Below, piece after piece: positions 6,566 through 13,804 of a stretch of 17,622 nt of DNA (positions are counted from its first letter, which is position 1; each line of letters starts with the position of its first letter). The notes under the pieces were generated by a model. That model did not search any database and had not been told where the DNA came from. It saw nothing but the letters and a program-made list of their open reading frames with translations. The DNA is from Phycisphaerae bacterium (GTDB taxonomy: Bacteria > Planctomycetota > Phycisphaerae > SM23-33). The stretch lies in NCBI GenBank assembly GCA_022866005.1, contig JALHTV010000071.1, forward strand, positions 1 through 17,622, in the 5' to 3' direction. The position numbers and the translations under genes were made by a program.

Positions 6566-7389
6566 GGACTTATCCTTTCCCAGTGGTCGTGTGCCTTCTT
6601 TGTTGTCAGCAATTCGAAAGCCTTAACGATCCACCATCGGGCCACGCCAAACCATTCTGCAAATGCATCTTCCGTTTGGTCCTTGATGGGGCCACGAACG
6701 GTGAGATTCATGCGTAACCCGAGATCCCTGTCTCGTGCTCGTATAGCCGGGAGAATACTGACTCGCAACCGGCCCTTGTCTTCAGGGATCCTGAAGCACA
6801 TGTCGTAGCTAACCGCCTCCAGGGACTTCTGCAGGAGAGAATCCTTGATCTCTGATAGGAAACTGAAAACGTTGGACAGATCGGCCATTTCGGCCCAGCA
6901 TGAACCCTTCATGATGTGGTTGACGTAAGTCACTTCGGCCAGCTCGGCCTGCGGTTTGCCTAGGTTGTGCGTGGCACAGAAGTCGGCGAATTGTCTCCAT
7001 CGGTCAAAGAACTCGGTGCTAATCGCTTCGAATCGCGGGTACTCTTCGGCACCAGTCACCTTCCGCCAGTTGTGTAGGAACCAGTTGGTCTGGAGCTGGA
7101 TCAGCTTCGTCTCCGATTCATCAAGGAACCAGTACCTCGGCAAAGGTGGTACACCTGTCCCGAACTCGATGCTTGGCTCCGCGAGGAAAGGCGGTTTGCT
7201 CAAGTCCTCTGCGAATCCTGGCAACGGAGGAACTACTCGGTACTTCGGGAAACTGCCTTGAATGGATTGCCAGTAACTGCCTAGGTGAAGTGCGTTGACT
7301 GGTTCTTTCGTCCTGAACTGGATCCCGAGAACCACTTCGATAACCGGTGGTTTCCGGAAGTCAGCGAGATCCGGAGGACGTTTGGACAT
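6562..7389 (-). CDS. TIGR04255 family protein, first gene of cassette
   Basis: This encodes 275 residues. The N-terminal block FRKPPVIEVVLGIQF is the hallmark of the sporadically distributed family TIGR04255, and the middle (RYWFLDESETKLIQLQTNWFLHNWRK, then YPRFEAI and AEVTYVNHI) and C-terminus (LTVRGPI, AFAEWFGVARWWIVKAF) also fit. The start at 7389 is chosen because AAAGGAG lies four bases upstream; the frame stays open to 7506, but that extension has no ribosome site and unlike composition. The biochemical function of the family is unknown. Here it leads a three-gene unit of lower GC between pyrK and a radical SAM gene. Sporadic distribution and tight coupling with two small partners fit an accessory module such as defence or toxin-antitoxin (inference only). 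Confidence 0.85.
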   Translation of the reverse strand: MSKRPPDLADFRKPPVIEVVLGIQFRTKEPVNALHLGSYWQSIQGSFPKYRVVPPLPGFAEDLSKPPFLAEPSIEFGTGVPPLPRYWFLDESETKLIQLQTNWFLHNWRKVTGAEEYPRFEAISTEFFDRWRQFADFCATHNLGKPQAELAEVTYVNHIMKGSCWAEMADLSNVFSFLSEIKDSLLQKSLEAVSYDMCFRIPEDKGRLRVSILPAIRARDRDLGLRMNLTVRGPIKDQTEDAFAEWFGVARWWIVKAFELLTTKKAHDHWERISP

Positions 7390-7470
7390 GCTACTCCTTT
7401 CTTCCATCATCCGCAATCCACCTGCTTGCGTATTGCGCCCACCACGGGAGTAAGGAGTTCCACAAGTGCG

Positions 7471-7502
7471 AAGATACTCCGCAGTTCGAGCATGGCTGTC
7501 AA
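7471..7502 (-). promoter_or_regulatory. Possible promoter of the TIGR04255 cassette
   Basis: The minus strand carries a perfect TTGACA (7502-7497). The best -10 downstream, TATCTT (7476-7471), is 20 bases away, longer than ideal. It lies about 85 bases before the chosen start at 7389, in AT-richer DNA between the radical SAM stop and the cassette. Confidence 0.35.
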
Positions 7503-7563
7503 GCAAATACTAATGAGCCTTCGGATACATTATTCTGTACGACCACTGGTCCTTGCCCGTTCG

Positions 7564-9390
7564 CTAATTCCACGCCAGCATGTCCATCATCCGCTGATGC
7601 TCCCGCCTCAGGAGCTTGTCGCTAACGGGCGGGGCGATGTGGGACCACGGCAACGCCGCGTCCAGCGGCAGCGGCCGATGGGCGATGCGGGCGGGGTCGA
7701 TGCCGGTCTGCTGGAAGGCGGCCTGCCAGCGGGCGTAGTCGAAGTGCTCCTCCCACGCGTCCATCCGCGCCCCGCTGCGCCAGGCGGCCTCGATGGTGTC
7801 GGCCAGGCGCCGGTCGCCGCGGCAGAGGACGGCTTCCAGGATGCTCCGCTCGATGCGGTGGAACTTGAAGCTGACGGGTGAGCGACGGGCCAGCTCCCTC
7901 AGGCGCCGGCGGACGGCGAAGAAGTATTCCGCCTCGCGCATCGGGGACCATTGCATTGGTGTATGCGGCTTGGGCACCAGCCAGGAGACCGACGCGGTGA
8001 TCGCCCCTCGCTGGCCGTCCACGTCGCGGCGGGCGTCGGACAGGCGGCGGCACAGATCGTAGATCGCGTCGATGTCGCCTTCGCCTTCCCCCGGCAGGCC
8101 GGCCATGAAGTAGACCTTCACGTGCCGCCAGCCCGCCGCGTAGGCAGCGGTGACGCCCGCGAGCATGTCGGCGTCGGAGATGTCCTTGCCGATGGCCTCC
8201 CGCAGGTGCGGGGAGCCGGCCTCGGCGGCAATCGTCAGCCCGCCCTTGCGGACGACGCTGGTCAGCCGCGGCAGCTCCGCCAGATGCTCATCAACCCGCA
8301 GCGACGGCAGCGAGATCGAGACGTGCTGGCTGGCGAACTCGGCGTTCAGGCGGTCGATCAGCTCCCTCAGGTGCGGGTAGTCGCCGGCGGACAGGCTCAG
8401 CAGGGAGATCTCGCGGTATCCGGTCGCGGCCAGGGCCTTCCGGGCGGTGGCAATGATTTCCTCCACGCTGCGGACCCGCACCGGGCGGCGCGTGTGCCCG
8501 GCCTGGCAGAAGCGGCAGCCGTGGGGACAGCCGCGGGCGATCTCGATGGTCACGCGCTGGTGGACGGCCTCCGCCAGGGGGACCAGCGGGCAAGTGACAG
8601 GCGGGCTGTCGGCCAGGCGGGCGATGTGCGCGCGCTCGATGCGACGCGGTAGGTCGGCGACCGTCGGTGACAATCCCGCAAACTCACCCGCCTCGTCGTA
8701 CCGCGGCGCATAGAACCGCGGCACGTAGGCCGAGGGGACGGTCCGCGCGACCTCCAGCAGCAGGTCCTCGCGGCTGGTCCCCGCGCGCTTGGCTTGGCGG
8801 ACCCGCTCCACCAGCGCCGCCAGCGTCTGCTCGCCGTCGCCGGGCAGGAAGACGTCGAAGAATGGCGCGAGCGGTTCGGGTGTGTCGGCCAGGGCCTCCC
8901 CGCCCACGATGATGGGGTGTTCCTGGCTGCGCCGCTCGGCCCGTAGCGGCACCCCGGCCAGGTCCAGCATCGTCAGCACGTTGGTGGCGCACATCTCGTA
9001 GGACAGCGAAAAGCCCAGGACGTCGAAATCGCCCACGGCGCAGCGGCTCTCCCAGCCCCACAGGGGTACGCGGTGCTGGCGGCAGAGGGTTTCGGCGTCA
9101 CTCTGCGGGCAGTAGGTCCGATCGGCGGCGACGCCGGGGGTGTCGTTGAGAACCTGGTAGAGGATCTGGCTGCCCAGGTGGCTGATGCCGACGCCGTAGG
9201 TGTCGGGGAAGGCCAGGGCCACGGTGACCTCGGCGGCGTGGACGTCGGGGCAGCGGGCGTTGATCTCGCGCCCGACGTATTGCCCCGGCCGGCGGACGGC
9301 GGGCAGGACCTGCCGGCTGACGGCATCGGCGACGTCTCGGATGGATCGACAATCGCGCATGTTCTCGGGCGTAGGGGCCCTAGCGTTCAT
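7564..9390 (-). CDS. TIGR03960-type radical SAM protein with B12-binding-like N-terminus
   Basis: The 608-residue sequence begins with a domain resembling the cobalamin-binding fold of radical SAM enzymes (VALAFPDTYGVGISHLGSQILY, then DFDVLGFSLSYEMCATN and IIVGGEALADTPEP). A radical SAM core follows, with CPHGCRFC at C288, C292 and C295 binding the 4Fe-4S cluster, then SLLSLSAGDYP, GGLTIAAEAGS and VKVYFMAGLPGE. This layout matches the uncharacterised family TIGR03960, which often neighbours TIGR03936 and RNase G; neither partner is present here. The reaction is unknown. The start at 9390 is the first ATG; an ATG at 9360 is an alternative, and neither has a clear ribosome site. Confidence 0.85.
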   Translation of the reverse strand: MNARAPTPENMRDCRSIRDVADAVSRQVLPAVRRPGQYVGREINARCPDVHAAEVTVALAFPDTYGVGISHLGSQILYQVLNDTPGVAADRTYCPQSDAETLCRQHRVPLWGWESRCAVGDFDVLGFSLSYEMCATNVLTMLDLAGVPLRAERRSQEHPIIVGGEALADTPEPLAPFFDVFLPGDGEQTLAALVERVRQAKRAGTSREDLLLEVARTVPSAYVPRFYAPRYDEAGEFAGLSPTVADLPRRIERAHIARLADSPPVTCPLVPLAEAVHQRVTIEIARGCPHGCRFCQAGHTRRPVRVRSVEEIIATARKALAATGYREISLLSLSAGDYPHLRELIDRLNAEFASQHVSISLPSLRVDEHLAELPRLTSVVRKGGLTIAAEAGSPHLREAIGKDISDADMLAGVTAAYAAGWRHVKVYFMAGLPGEGEGDIDAIYDLCRRLSDARRDVDGQRGAITASVSWLVPKPHTPMQWSPMREAEYFFAVRRRLRELARRSPVSFKFHRIERSILEAVLCRGDRRLADTIEAAWRSGARMDAWEEHFDYARWQAAFQQTGIDPARIAHRPLPLDAALPWSHIAPPVSDKLLRREHQRMMDMLAWN

Positions 9391-9391
9391 C

Positions 9392-9409
9392 CCCCGCCTG
9401 ACGGCGGGG
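9392..9409. repeat. Short GC-rich hairpin repeat
   Basis: CCCCGCC (9392-9398) and GGCGGGG (9403-9409) flank TGAC, followed by GGCCTTC. A related hairpin with the same GCC/GTCA/GGC core, also followed by a GCCTTC motif, lies at 13805-13820, which suggests a dispersed family. There is no T-run, so it is not an intrinsic terminator. Confidence 0.5.
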
Positions 9410-9448
9410 CCTTCCTCGCAGCGCGCGGAGAAGAAGCCCCGTGCGTCA

Positions 9449-9470
9449 GCCTGCCTACCGGTAGGCAGGC
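9449..9470. repeat. Perfect 22-bp palindrome
   Basis: The half-site GCCTGCCTACC (9449-9459) is followed directly by its exact complement (9460-9470), with no loop. Flanking CCCCGTGC (upstream) and GCACGGGG (overlapping the right arm) allow an alternative larger fold. It sits in the divergent intergenic region between the radical SAM gene and yjbQ. It resembles dispersed palindromic elements rather than a terminator. Confidence 0.65.
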
Positions 9471-9535
9471 ACGGGGATGCGGTGCCTGCTTATCTGCGGA
9501 CTCTGAACTCCGAGCTTCGAACTGGGTCCGGCGAG

Positions 9536-9544
9536 TGCTATCAT
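9536..9544 (+). promoter_or_regulatory. Extended -10 promoter of yjbQ
   Basis: TGCTATCAT carries TATCAT (9539-9544) with the TG of an extended -10. The -35 region is poor (TTCGAA at 9516-9521, spacer 17), as extended -10 promoters tolerate. It lies 60 bases before the yjbQ ATG. Confidence 0.5.
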
Positions 9545-9604
9545 AAAGGCGCCCGCGGCGCGAGAGAAGTGTCGTCGGATCCGGGCGGTAGGAGACCAGG
9601 GGCC

Positions 9605-10018
9605 ATGAAGTCGCTGACGGAATACCTGACCTTCCACACCCGCCGCCACCGCGAGTACGTCAACATCACCGACAAGGTCGCCGACGTGGTCGCACGCAGC
9701 GGCATCGCCGAGGGGATGGTGCTCGTCTCGGCCATGCACATCACGGCCGCCGTGTACGTTAACGACGCCGAGAGCGGGTTGATCGCGGACATCGACGAGT
9801 GGCTGGAGAAGCTGGCGCCCTACCGCGACGACTACCGCCACCACCGCACCGGTGAGAGCAACGCCGACGCCCACCTCAAGAACCTGCTGGTGCACCATGA
9901 GGTAATCCTGCCGATCACGGCCGGGCGGCTTGACCTGGGCCCCTGGCAGCAGGTCTACTATGCGGAGTTCGACGGGCAGCGCCCCAAGCGGGTGGTGATC
10001 AAGGCCATGGGCCAATAG
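9605..10018 (+). CDS. yjbQ: YjbQ/UPF0047 family protein
   Basis: The 137-residue sequence matches the small UPF0047/YjbQ family, which has been described as having secondary thiamine-phosphate synthase activity. Visible conserved elements are MHITAAVYVNDAESGL near the middle (the family's conserved His-Thr and Asn-Asp-Glu region), HHRTGESNADAHLKN, and PITAGRLDLGPWQQVYYAEFDG at the C-terminus. ATG 9605 is preceded by TAGGAG at a slightly long spacing. A zinc-ribbon gene follows 13 bases downstream and is probably co-transcribed. The physiological role is uncertain; the thiamine activity known for the family may be secondary. Confidence 0.9.
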   Translation: MKSLTEYLTFHTRRHREYVNITDKVADVVARSGIAEGMVLVSAMHITAAVYVNDAESGLIADIDEWLEKLAPYRDDYRHHRTGESNADAHLKNLLVHHEVILPITAGRLDLGPWQQVYYAEFDGQRPKRVVIKAMGQ

Positions 10019-10031
10019 CGGGAGAAAAGCC

Positions 10032-10532
10032 ATGGGCATCACGTTCCAGTGCGAGCATTGCCACAAGGAGGTCAAGGCCCCCGACGACGCCGGCGGCAAA
10101 CGGGGCAAGTGCCCCTTCTGCCATCAGAGCACCTACATCCCCTCTCCGGTCAGTGAGGAGGACATCCTGCCGCTGGCCGAACCCAGCGAGGAAGAGGAGC
10201 GCGCCGAGAAGGCCCGCGTTCAGGCGCTCTATCAGCAGGAGCACGACCTGCTGGCCCAGACCGGCAGCGGCCCGGTGACACCCCTGGAGCAGCGCGAGGA
10301 GCTGACCACGGCCGACCTGCACCACTTCGTGATCAACTTCTGCCTGGAGATGGCGCGGGACAACGTCGACAACGCCGACGCCGAGGCGGCCAAGCTGCGG
10401 AAGTTCGGGCCCCTGGGCCTAAAGGCGCTGGAAGAAATTGCCTCCGGCAAGGTCCGCGAGCCGGCCCTGGACGCTATCGCCCGCCGCCTGCGAGAACTCT
10501 ACCTCAACACCCTCCTCGCCCGGCTGAAGTGA
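10032..10532 (+). CDS. Small zinc-ribbon protein, function unknown
   Basis: The 166-residue sequence opens with a zinc ribbon, C7-x2-C10 and C27-x2-C30 in the pattern FQCEHC...AGGKRGKCPFC, followed by an acidic linker (SEEDILPLAEPSEEEERAEK) and an alpha-helical C-terminal half. Zinc ribbons of exactly this spacing, with the AGxxGKCPxC motif, are frequent at the N-terminus of planctomycete proteins of unknown role. The helical part has no motif I recognise. GGGAGAAAAG precedes the ATG, and the 13-base gap from yjbQ indicates an operon. It has no signal peptide or membrane segment, so it is probably cytoplasmic. Confidence 0.85.
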   Translation: MGITFQCEHCHKEVKAPDDAGGKRGKCPFCHQSTYIPSPVSEEDILPLAEPSEEEERAEKARVQALYQQEHDLLAQTGSGPVTPLEQREELTTADLHHFVINFCLEMARDNVDNADAEAAKLRKFGPLGLKALEEIASGKVREPALDAIARRLRELYLNTLLARLK

Positions 10533-10535
10533 AGA

Positions 10536-10606
10536 AGGCCAATCGGCCAATTGGTCACTTGGCAGGTCCGTCCGATTGACGGATTGACCAATCGACCGAT
10601 TGACCG
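10536..10606. repeat. GATTGAC/AATCGACC short repeat tract
   Basis: GATTGAC occurs at 10574-10580, 10582-10588 and 10598-10604. The variants AATCGAC and AATCGGCC lie between and upstream of them, forming a degenerate 8-9-base tandem array. It fills the whole gap between two convergent genes and is AT-richer than they are. It may also act as a bidirectional end region. Confidence 0.55.
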
Positions 10607-10609
10607 TTT

Positions 10610-11809
10610 TCACCCCCGCTCGACGTCCATGATGAGCACGGTCACGTCGTCCTCGCTGCGCAGGTCCGGCGGGGCGCACTCCAGCCGCTCGGTGAGGCGC
10701 AGGAGGATCTCTTGGCGCGGGAGCTTGGCCCAGGCGGCGAAGGTGGCCGTCGCGTCGGGCCGGCGGCCGTCGCCAAAGCGGCCGAGGAGGCCCTCCAGCC
10801 CGTCCGTGTAGAGCACCAGGCGGTCGCCCGGGGCCAGGCGGACGTGGTGCAGCGGGAAGGTCGCGTCGGGCAGCACGCCCAAAAGGCCCCCCGGACTGCT
10901 GAGACGCACGGGCGAGCCGTCCGCGCGGATCAGGATCGGCTCGGGGTGGCCGGCGCGGGCAAAGGTCAGCGTCAGCGTCGAGACGTCCACCACGCCGTAG
11001 ACGGCGGTGCAGAACTGGCAGCTCGGCAGGTTCTGGTCGCAGATGTCGGCGTTCAGCTCCGCCAGCGACGCATCGGGCGGCACGATGCGATAGGCGTGCC
11101 CGAAGATCCGCTTGGTCTGGAGTGCCTTCTTGATGAACATCGTCAGCAGCGCCGCCGGCATGCCGTGCCCGACCGCGTCGGCGATGTAGAAGCCCACGTG
11201 CGTCTCGTCCAGCCGCGAGACGTCGTAGAGGTCCCCGCTGACCCACCCGGCCGGGTGATACAGCGCCGCAAAGCGCAGCGGGCCCACCTCCGGCATGCGG
11301 CGGGGCAGAAAGTCCTGCTGAAGCCGACCGGCCAGGCGCAACTGCTCGTCCAGCTCGGCCAGGTCCGCGCGCGCGGCGCCGTCGGTGCTGGGGGCGGTGG
11401 ACAGCTCCTTTCGCAAGGCCGCGATGGCCGGCTGAAGGTCGGCCGCGGCGCTCAGCTTGGCAGCCAGCTCCTCCGCGGGGGCGTCGGCGGCGACACAGAG
11501 GAATTGGCCCCGCCTCCCCTGGAGCATCGCCCGGGCGGTGGGGGCGTCATCGGCCAGCAGCAGCACCGCCACCGTGGCCGAACGGGCCAGGCGGTCCAGC
11601 AAACCCGCCAGCGCCCGGCCGTCGTCGCGATCGTCCAGGGCAACCACCGCCACCGGCGCCTGGGTGAGTTGGTCCCCCAGCGGCCGGCCTGGATCGGCGC
11701 CGGTCATCTCCCAGCGATCGCCGGCCGCCTGGACGACGTTGGGCGGCGGGGGCCAGGACCCCAACCACAGCAGCTTCGTCCTCGTGGCGGTGAGCGTTGC
11801 CTCCGTCAT
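10610..11809 (-). CDS. PP2C/SpoIIE-type phosphatase with receiver-like N-terminal domain
   Basis: The 399-residue C-terminal two thirds are a SpoIIE/RsbU-class PP2C domain. LAGRLQQDFLP, the classical helix before the domain, is followed by SGDLYDV, ADAVGHGMPAALL, YTDGLEG and EDDVTVLIM, which supply all the metal-binding aspartates. Such enzymes dephosphorylate serine or threonine on anti-sigma-antagonist proteins. The N-terminal region (VAVVALDDRDDGRALAGLLDRLA...VAVLLLADDAPTARAML) resembles a receiver fold but lacks a clear phospho-acceptor motif, so it may be a degenerate sensor. No partner anti-sigma factor or STAS protein adjoins it. Start ATG 11809. The gene converges with the zinc-ribbon gene and lies downstream of the maf-DUF192 pair on the same strand. 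Confidence 0.88.
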   Translation of the reverse strand: MTEATLTATRTKLLWLGSWPPPPNVVQAAGDRWEMTGADPGRPLGDQLTQAPVAVVALDDRDDGRALAGLLDRLARSATVAVLLLADDAPTARAMLQGRRGQFLCVAADAPAEELAAKLSAAADLQPAIAALRKELSTAPSTDGAARADLAELDEQLRLAGRLQQDFLPRRMPEVGPLRFAALYHPAGWVSGDLYDVSRLDETHVGFYIADAVGHGMPAALLTMFIKKALQTKRIFGHAYRIVPPDASLAELNADICDQNLPSCQFCTAVYGVVDVSTLTLTFARAGHPEPILIRADGSPVRLSSPGGLLGVLPDATFPLHHVRLAPGDRLVLYTDGLEGLLGRFGDGRRPDATATFAAWAKLPRQEILLRLTERLECAPPDLRSEDDVTVLIMDVERG

Positions 11810-11895
11810 GGCCGTTCCCGCGCGGGCGCACAGCGCGGCCCTGCAAGCTCATCGTCATGGACAAGGGCGCCCTTTAGCTCGGCCTGGCGACGGCC

Positions 11896-12375
11896 CTAGC
11901 GCGGGATGTCCCCGGTGAAGACCGCCTCGTCGCCGACCTTCACCCCCGCGGCGGCCAGGCCCCCGGCGGCTACCTCCAGGGCGTACTTGGCGGGGCCCTG
12001 CGAACTGTAGACGACCCGCCCGAGCCGGTCCGGCTCGACGGCCATCGTCGTGGTGCTCACGACGCGGCGGTGCTCGTCCAGGAAGGCGACGTCCAGCGGG
12101 ATGGTGCAGCCCCTCATGCAGAACTGGAGGACGATGGGCTCCGGGAAGATGAACAGCATCCCCGCGTCGGCAGGCAGCTCCTTCCTGCCCGCCAGTCCCA
12201 CGAAGCGATGCTGCGGCGTGGCGGCCAGCTCCACGAACCAGCCTTTGCCGTTGATCGTCACTTGTGGCGGGGTCGGGTTCTTGCGGCACCCGCCGGCCGC
12301 AATGACTGCACCAAGCGCCAACGCGACGCACGCCGCCACGCAGACGGTCCTGGACGTGTTGCCCGATGTCCTCAC
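11896..12375 (-). CDS. DUF192 lipoprotein
   Basis: This encodes 159 residues from a GTG start at 12375 that overlaps the maf stop (GTGA), with AAGGAG eight bases upstream. A signal sequence (TVCVAACVALALGAVIAAGG) ends before a Cys in a lipobox-like AGGC, so the protein is probably a lipoprotein. The mature part carries the DUF192 pattern: HRFVGLAGRKELP, GMLFIFPEP, FCMRGCTIPLDVAFLD, and a C-terminal EVAAGGLAAAGVKVGDEAVF. The function of DUF192 is unknown. A much longer frame running to 13032 is open, but its 5' half lies on maf codons in another frame and is not real. The terminator or end region before the PP2C gene is unclear. Confidence 0.88.
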   Translation of the reverse strand: MRTSGNTSRTVCVAACVALALGAVIAAGGCRKNPTPPQVTINGKGWFVELAATPQHRFVGLAGRKELPADAGMLFIFPEPIVLQFCMRGCTIPLDVAFLDEHRRVVSTTTMAVEPDRLGRVVYSSQGPAKYALEVAAGGLAAAGVKVGDEAVFTGDIPR

Positions 12376-12965
12376 GCGTGGTTCTCCTTGCCGGCCAGGA
12401 CCTGGTGGAGCATCCGATCCAACAGTTCCAGCGGCAGCCCCATGACGTTCGAGAAGCTGCCCTCGACCTGGGTCACAAAGCGGTCGGCGATCTCCTGGAT
12501 GCCGTAGGCCCCGGCCTTGCCGGCCCACTGGCCCGAGTCCAGGTACTCCTCGATCTCCGCGCCCGAGAGTTTGCGCATAGTGACGAAGGTGTTGTCGGAG
12601 GCGATGAGCCTGGTGGCCGGGCCCAGAAGCGCCAGGCCCGTGATGACCGCGTGGCGCGTCCCGGCGAGGGCACAGAGGATCTCCCGCGCGTGCTGGCGGT
12701 CGCGCGGCTTGCCCAGGACCCGCCCCCCCGCGGCTACGATCGTATCCGCCCCCAGCACCCAGCGGGTCGGGTCGCGGTCCCACACGGCCCGGGCCTTGAA
12801 GTAGGCCAGCGCCTCGGCCTGCTGGCCGGGGGGGAGCTTGTCCATCATGTCGTCCAGCTCCGGAAGCGCCGGGCCGGCGACCTCGAAGGAGACCCCTGCC
12901 TGCACCAGAAGCTCCCGCCTCCGCGGCGAGGCTGAGGCCAGCACCAGATGGAGCTGCGATTCCAT
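12372..12965 (-). CDS. maf: Maf-like nucleotide pyrophosphatase
   Basis: Maf proteins hydrolyse non-canonical or excess nucleoside triphosphates (dTTP/UTP or methylated forms) to monophosphates. The 197-residue sequence has SASPRRRELL near the N-terminus, WVLGADTIVAAGG, GKPRDRQHAREIL, GAYGIQEIADRFV and VEGSFSNVMGLPL, all family motifs. The ATG at 12965 is preferred; an in-frame GTG at 12974 is the alternative, and ribosome-site evidence (TAGGA) is weak for both. It is translationally coupled to the downstream DUF192 lipoprotein gene. Confidence 0.92.
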   Translation of the reverse strand: MESQLHLVLASASPRRRELLVQAGVSFEVAGPALPELDDMMDKLPPGQQAEALAYFKARAVWDRDPTRWVLGADTIVAAGGRVLGKPRDRQHAREILCALAGTRHAVITGLALLGPATRLIASDNTFVTMRKLSGAEIEEYLDSGQWAGKAGAYGIQEIADRFVTQVEGSFSNVMGLPLELLDRMLHQVLAGKENHA

Positions 12966-13031
12966 AGGCACCACGTCCTACCCATACCCTCGGGCGGCCC
13001 GACCGACCGCGTCGGGCCCGCCGGTCCGCCA

Positions 13032-13060
13032 AGCCTACAGCACGGCTGGCCGGAGTTCAA
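13032..13060 (-). promoter_or_regulatory. Predicted maf-DUF192 promoter
   Basis: On the minus strand, TTGAAC (13060-13055) and TAGGCT (13037-13032) are 17 bases apart. A leader of about 60 bases before the maf start contains an 8-bp hairpin (GGCCCGAC 12996-13003 with GTCGGGCC 13011-13018). Confidence 0.45.
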
Positions 13061-13162
13061 AGCAAGATCGTGTATAGCCCTCACCCCCACCCGCGCACGC
13101 CACCCCCGGCCCGCGCCTTACGCGCCAACCCCGCCGCCGGTGGTCGGTCCTGCGCACAAACG

Positions 13163-13198
13163 TGTTGCCTGGAGGCATCATGTTGCCGCCTGGCAACA
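13163..13198. promoter_or_regulatory. Two adjacent 18-bp palindromes, probable operator
   Basis: TGTTGCC-TGGA-GGCATCA (13163-13180) is followed with no gap by TGTTGCC-GCCT-GGCAACA (13181-13198). The second is a perfect 7+4+7 palindrome and the first has one mismatch. Such tandem half-matched sites look like cooperative binding of a dimeric regulator. A TATAAC (13228-13233) with a poor -35 lies about 30 bases downstream, an arrangement used by activators. The remainder of 13033-13480 holds no recognisable gene. Confidence 0.5.
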
Positions 13199-13332
13199 TC
13201 GGACGTCCGGCTCTAAGGGTGAGTGAATATAACCCTAAACCGAACAAAGGCCAAGCGTCGTGGGTCCAAGTGATGCAATCGGGAAACATGCCGGCGTAGA
13301 CAGAATCGCCGACCGGCTCACACACGGCGGAT

Positions 13333-13360
13333 TTGCCGTGCTATCCCTTTCCTGTTTAAT
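13333..13360 (+). promoter_or_regulatory. Predicted promoter of the small coiled-coil gene
   Basis: TTGCCG (13333-13338) and TTTAAT (13355-13360) are separated by 16 bases, about 120 bases before the ATG at 13481. Confidence 0.4.
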
Positions 13361-13480
13361 GGGTTATGAGGCCAGGGGCTGGCGATGGCCGCAGGGGGCG
13401 TGTTGGCACCGTGGTTGCGTGTATATCCAGCGCGACCGGTCCATACATGGGCAGTTCGCCCTGCAGGAGCACCGGTCGCA

Positions 13481-13756
13481 ATGGAAGCTGCCATGAACGA
13501 GGCGGCGATGAGAAAAGGCTTGGCCGAGCTCAGCGAGGTGCTGGCCTTCCCGCATCGCGGCGGTGAGGCACAGGACGGCTGCGCCGGCGCCACGGACCTG
13601 GCCGGGGCGAGCCTGGAGGAGACGTTGGACTACCTGCGGCTTCAGGTGAAGTACCTGGTGTTCGACCTGGAGGCGACCCGCCGGGAGAACATGTACCTTC
13701 GGCGGATGCTGGAGGGCCGCCGCAGAGACGACGACAGCGGCCCCATGAGCGGCTGA
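13481..13756 (+). CDS. Small helical protein, unknown function
   Basis: This encodes 91 residues from ATG 13481, chosen because AGGAG lies 11 bases upstream; an ATG at 13493 is possible, and the frame is open back to 13385 without a better site. The C-terminal half (LEETLDYLRLQVKYLVFDLEATRRENMYLRRML) is a strongly helical, probably coiled-coil segment with a Leu/Tyr heptad pattern and a charged end. It has no signal peptide or membrane segment. I do not recognise the family, although the FDLEATRREN block looks conserved. A terminator at 13852-13887 ends this unit before the lexA operon. Confidence 0.65.
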   Translation: MEAAMNEAAMRKGLAELSEVLAFPHRGGEAQDGCAGATDLAGASLEETLDYLRLQVKYLVFDLEATRRENMYLRRMLEGRRRDDDSGPMSG

Positions 13757-13804
13757 CGGGCCGACCGCTTCAAGCGAGCGATAGACCTTGGAGGTTCCCA
13801 CCGA

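Noticed and set aside
7390..7506. N-terminal extension of the TIGR04255 protein
   Set aside because: No ribosome site. The family's conserved block begins soon after 7389, where AAAGGAG precedes the ATG.
11863..11874. 12-bp palindrome AAGGGCGCCCTT between the DUF192 and PP2C genes
   Set aside because: Loop-free, short, and not followed by a T-run in either direction; too weak to call a terminator.
10712..11899. A 395-codon plus-strand frame
   Set aside because: It is the complement of the SpoIIE phosphatase gene, with a low-complexity product and no family motifs.
11896..13032. A 378-codon frame reaching upstream of the DUF192 lipoprotein
   Set aside because: Its first 219 codons lie on maf in another frame, with a Gly/Arg/Pro-rich nonsense product. 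A GTG with AAGGAG at 12375 explains the real gene.
13035..13325. A 96-codon minus-strand frame upstream of maf
   Set aside because: It crosses the tandem palindromes and the maf promoter, has no ribosome site and no family features.
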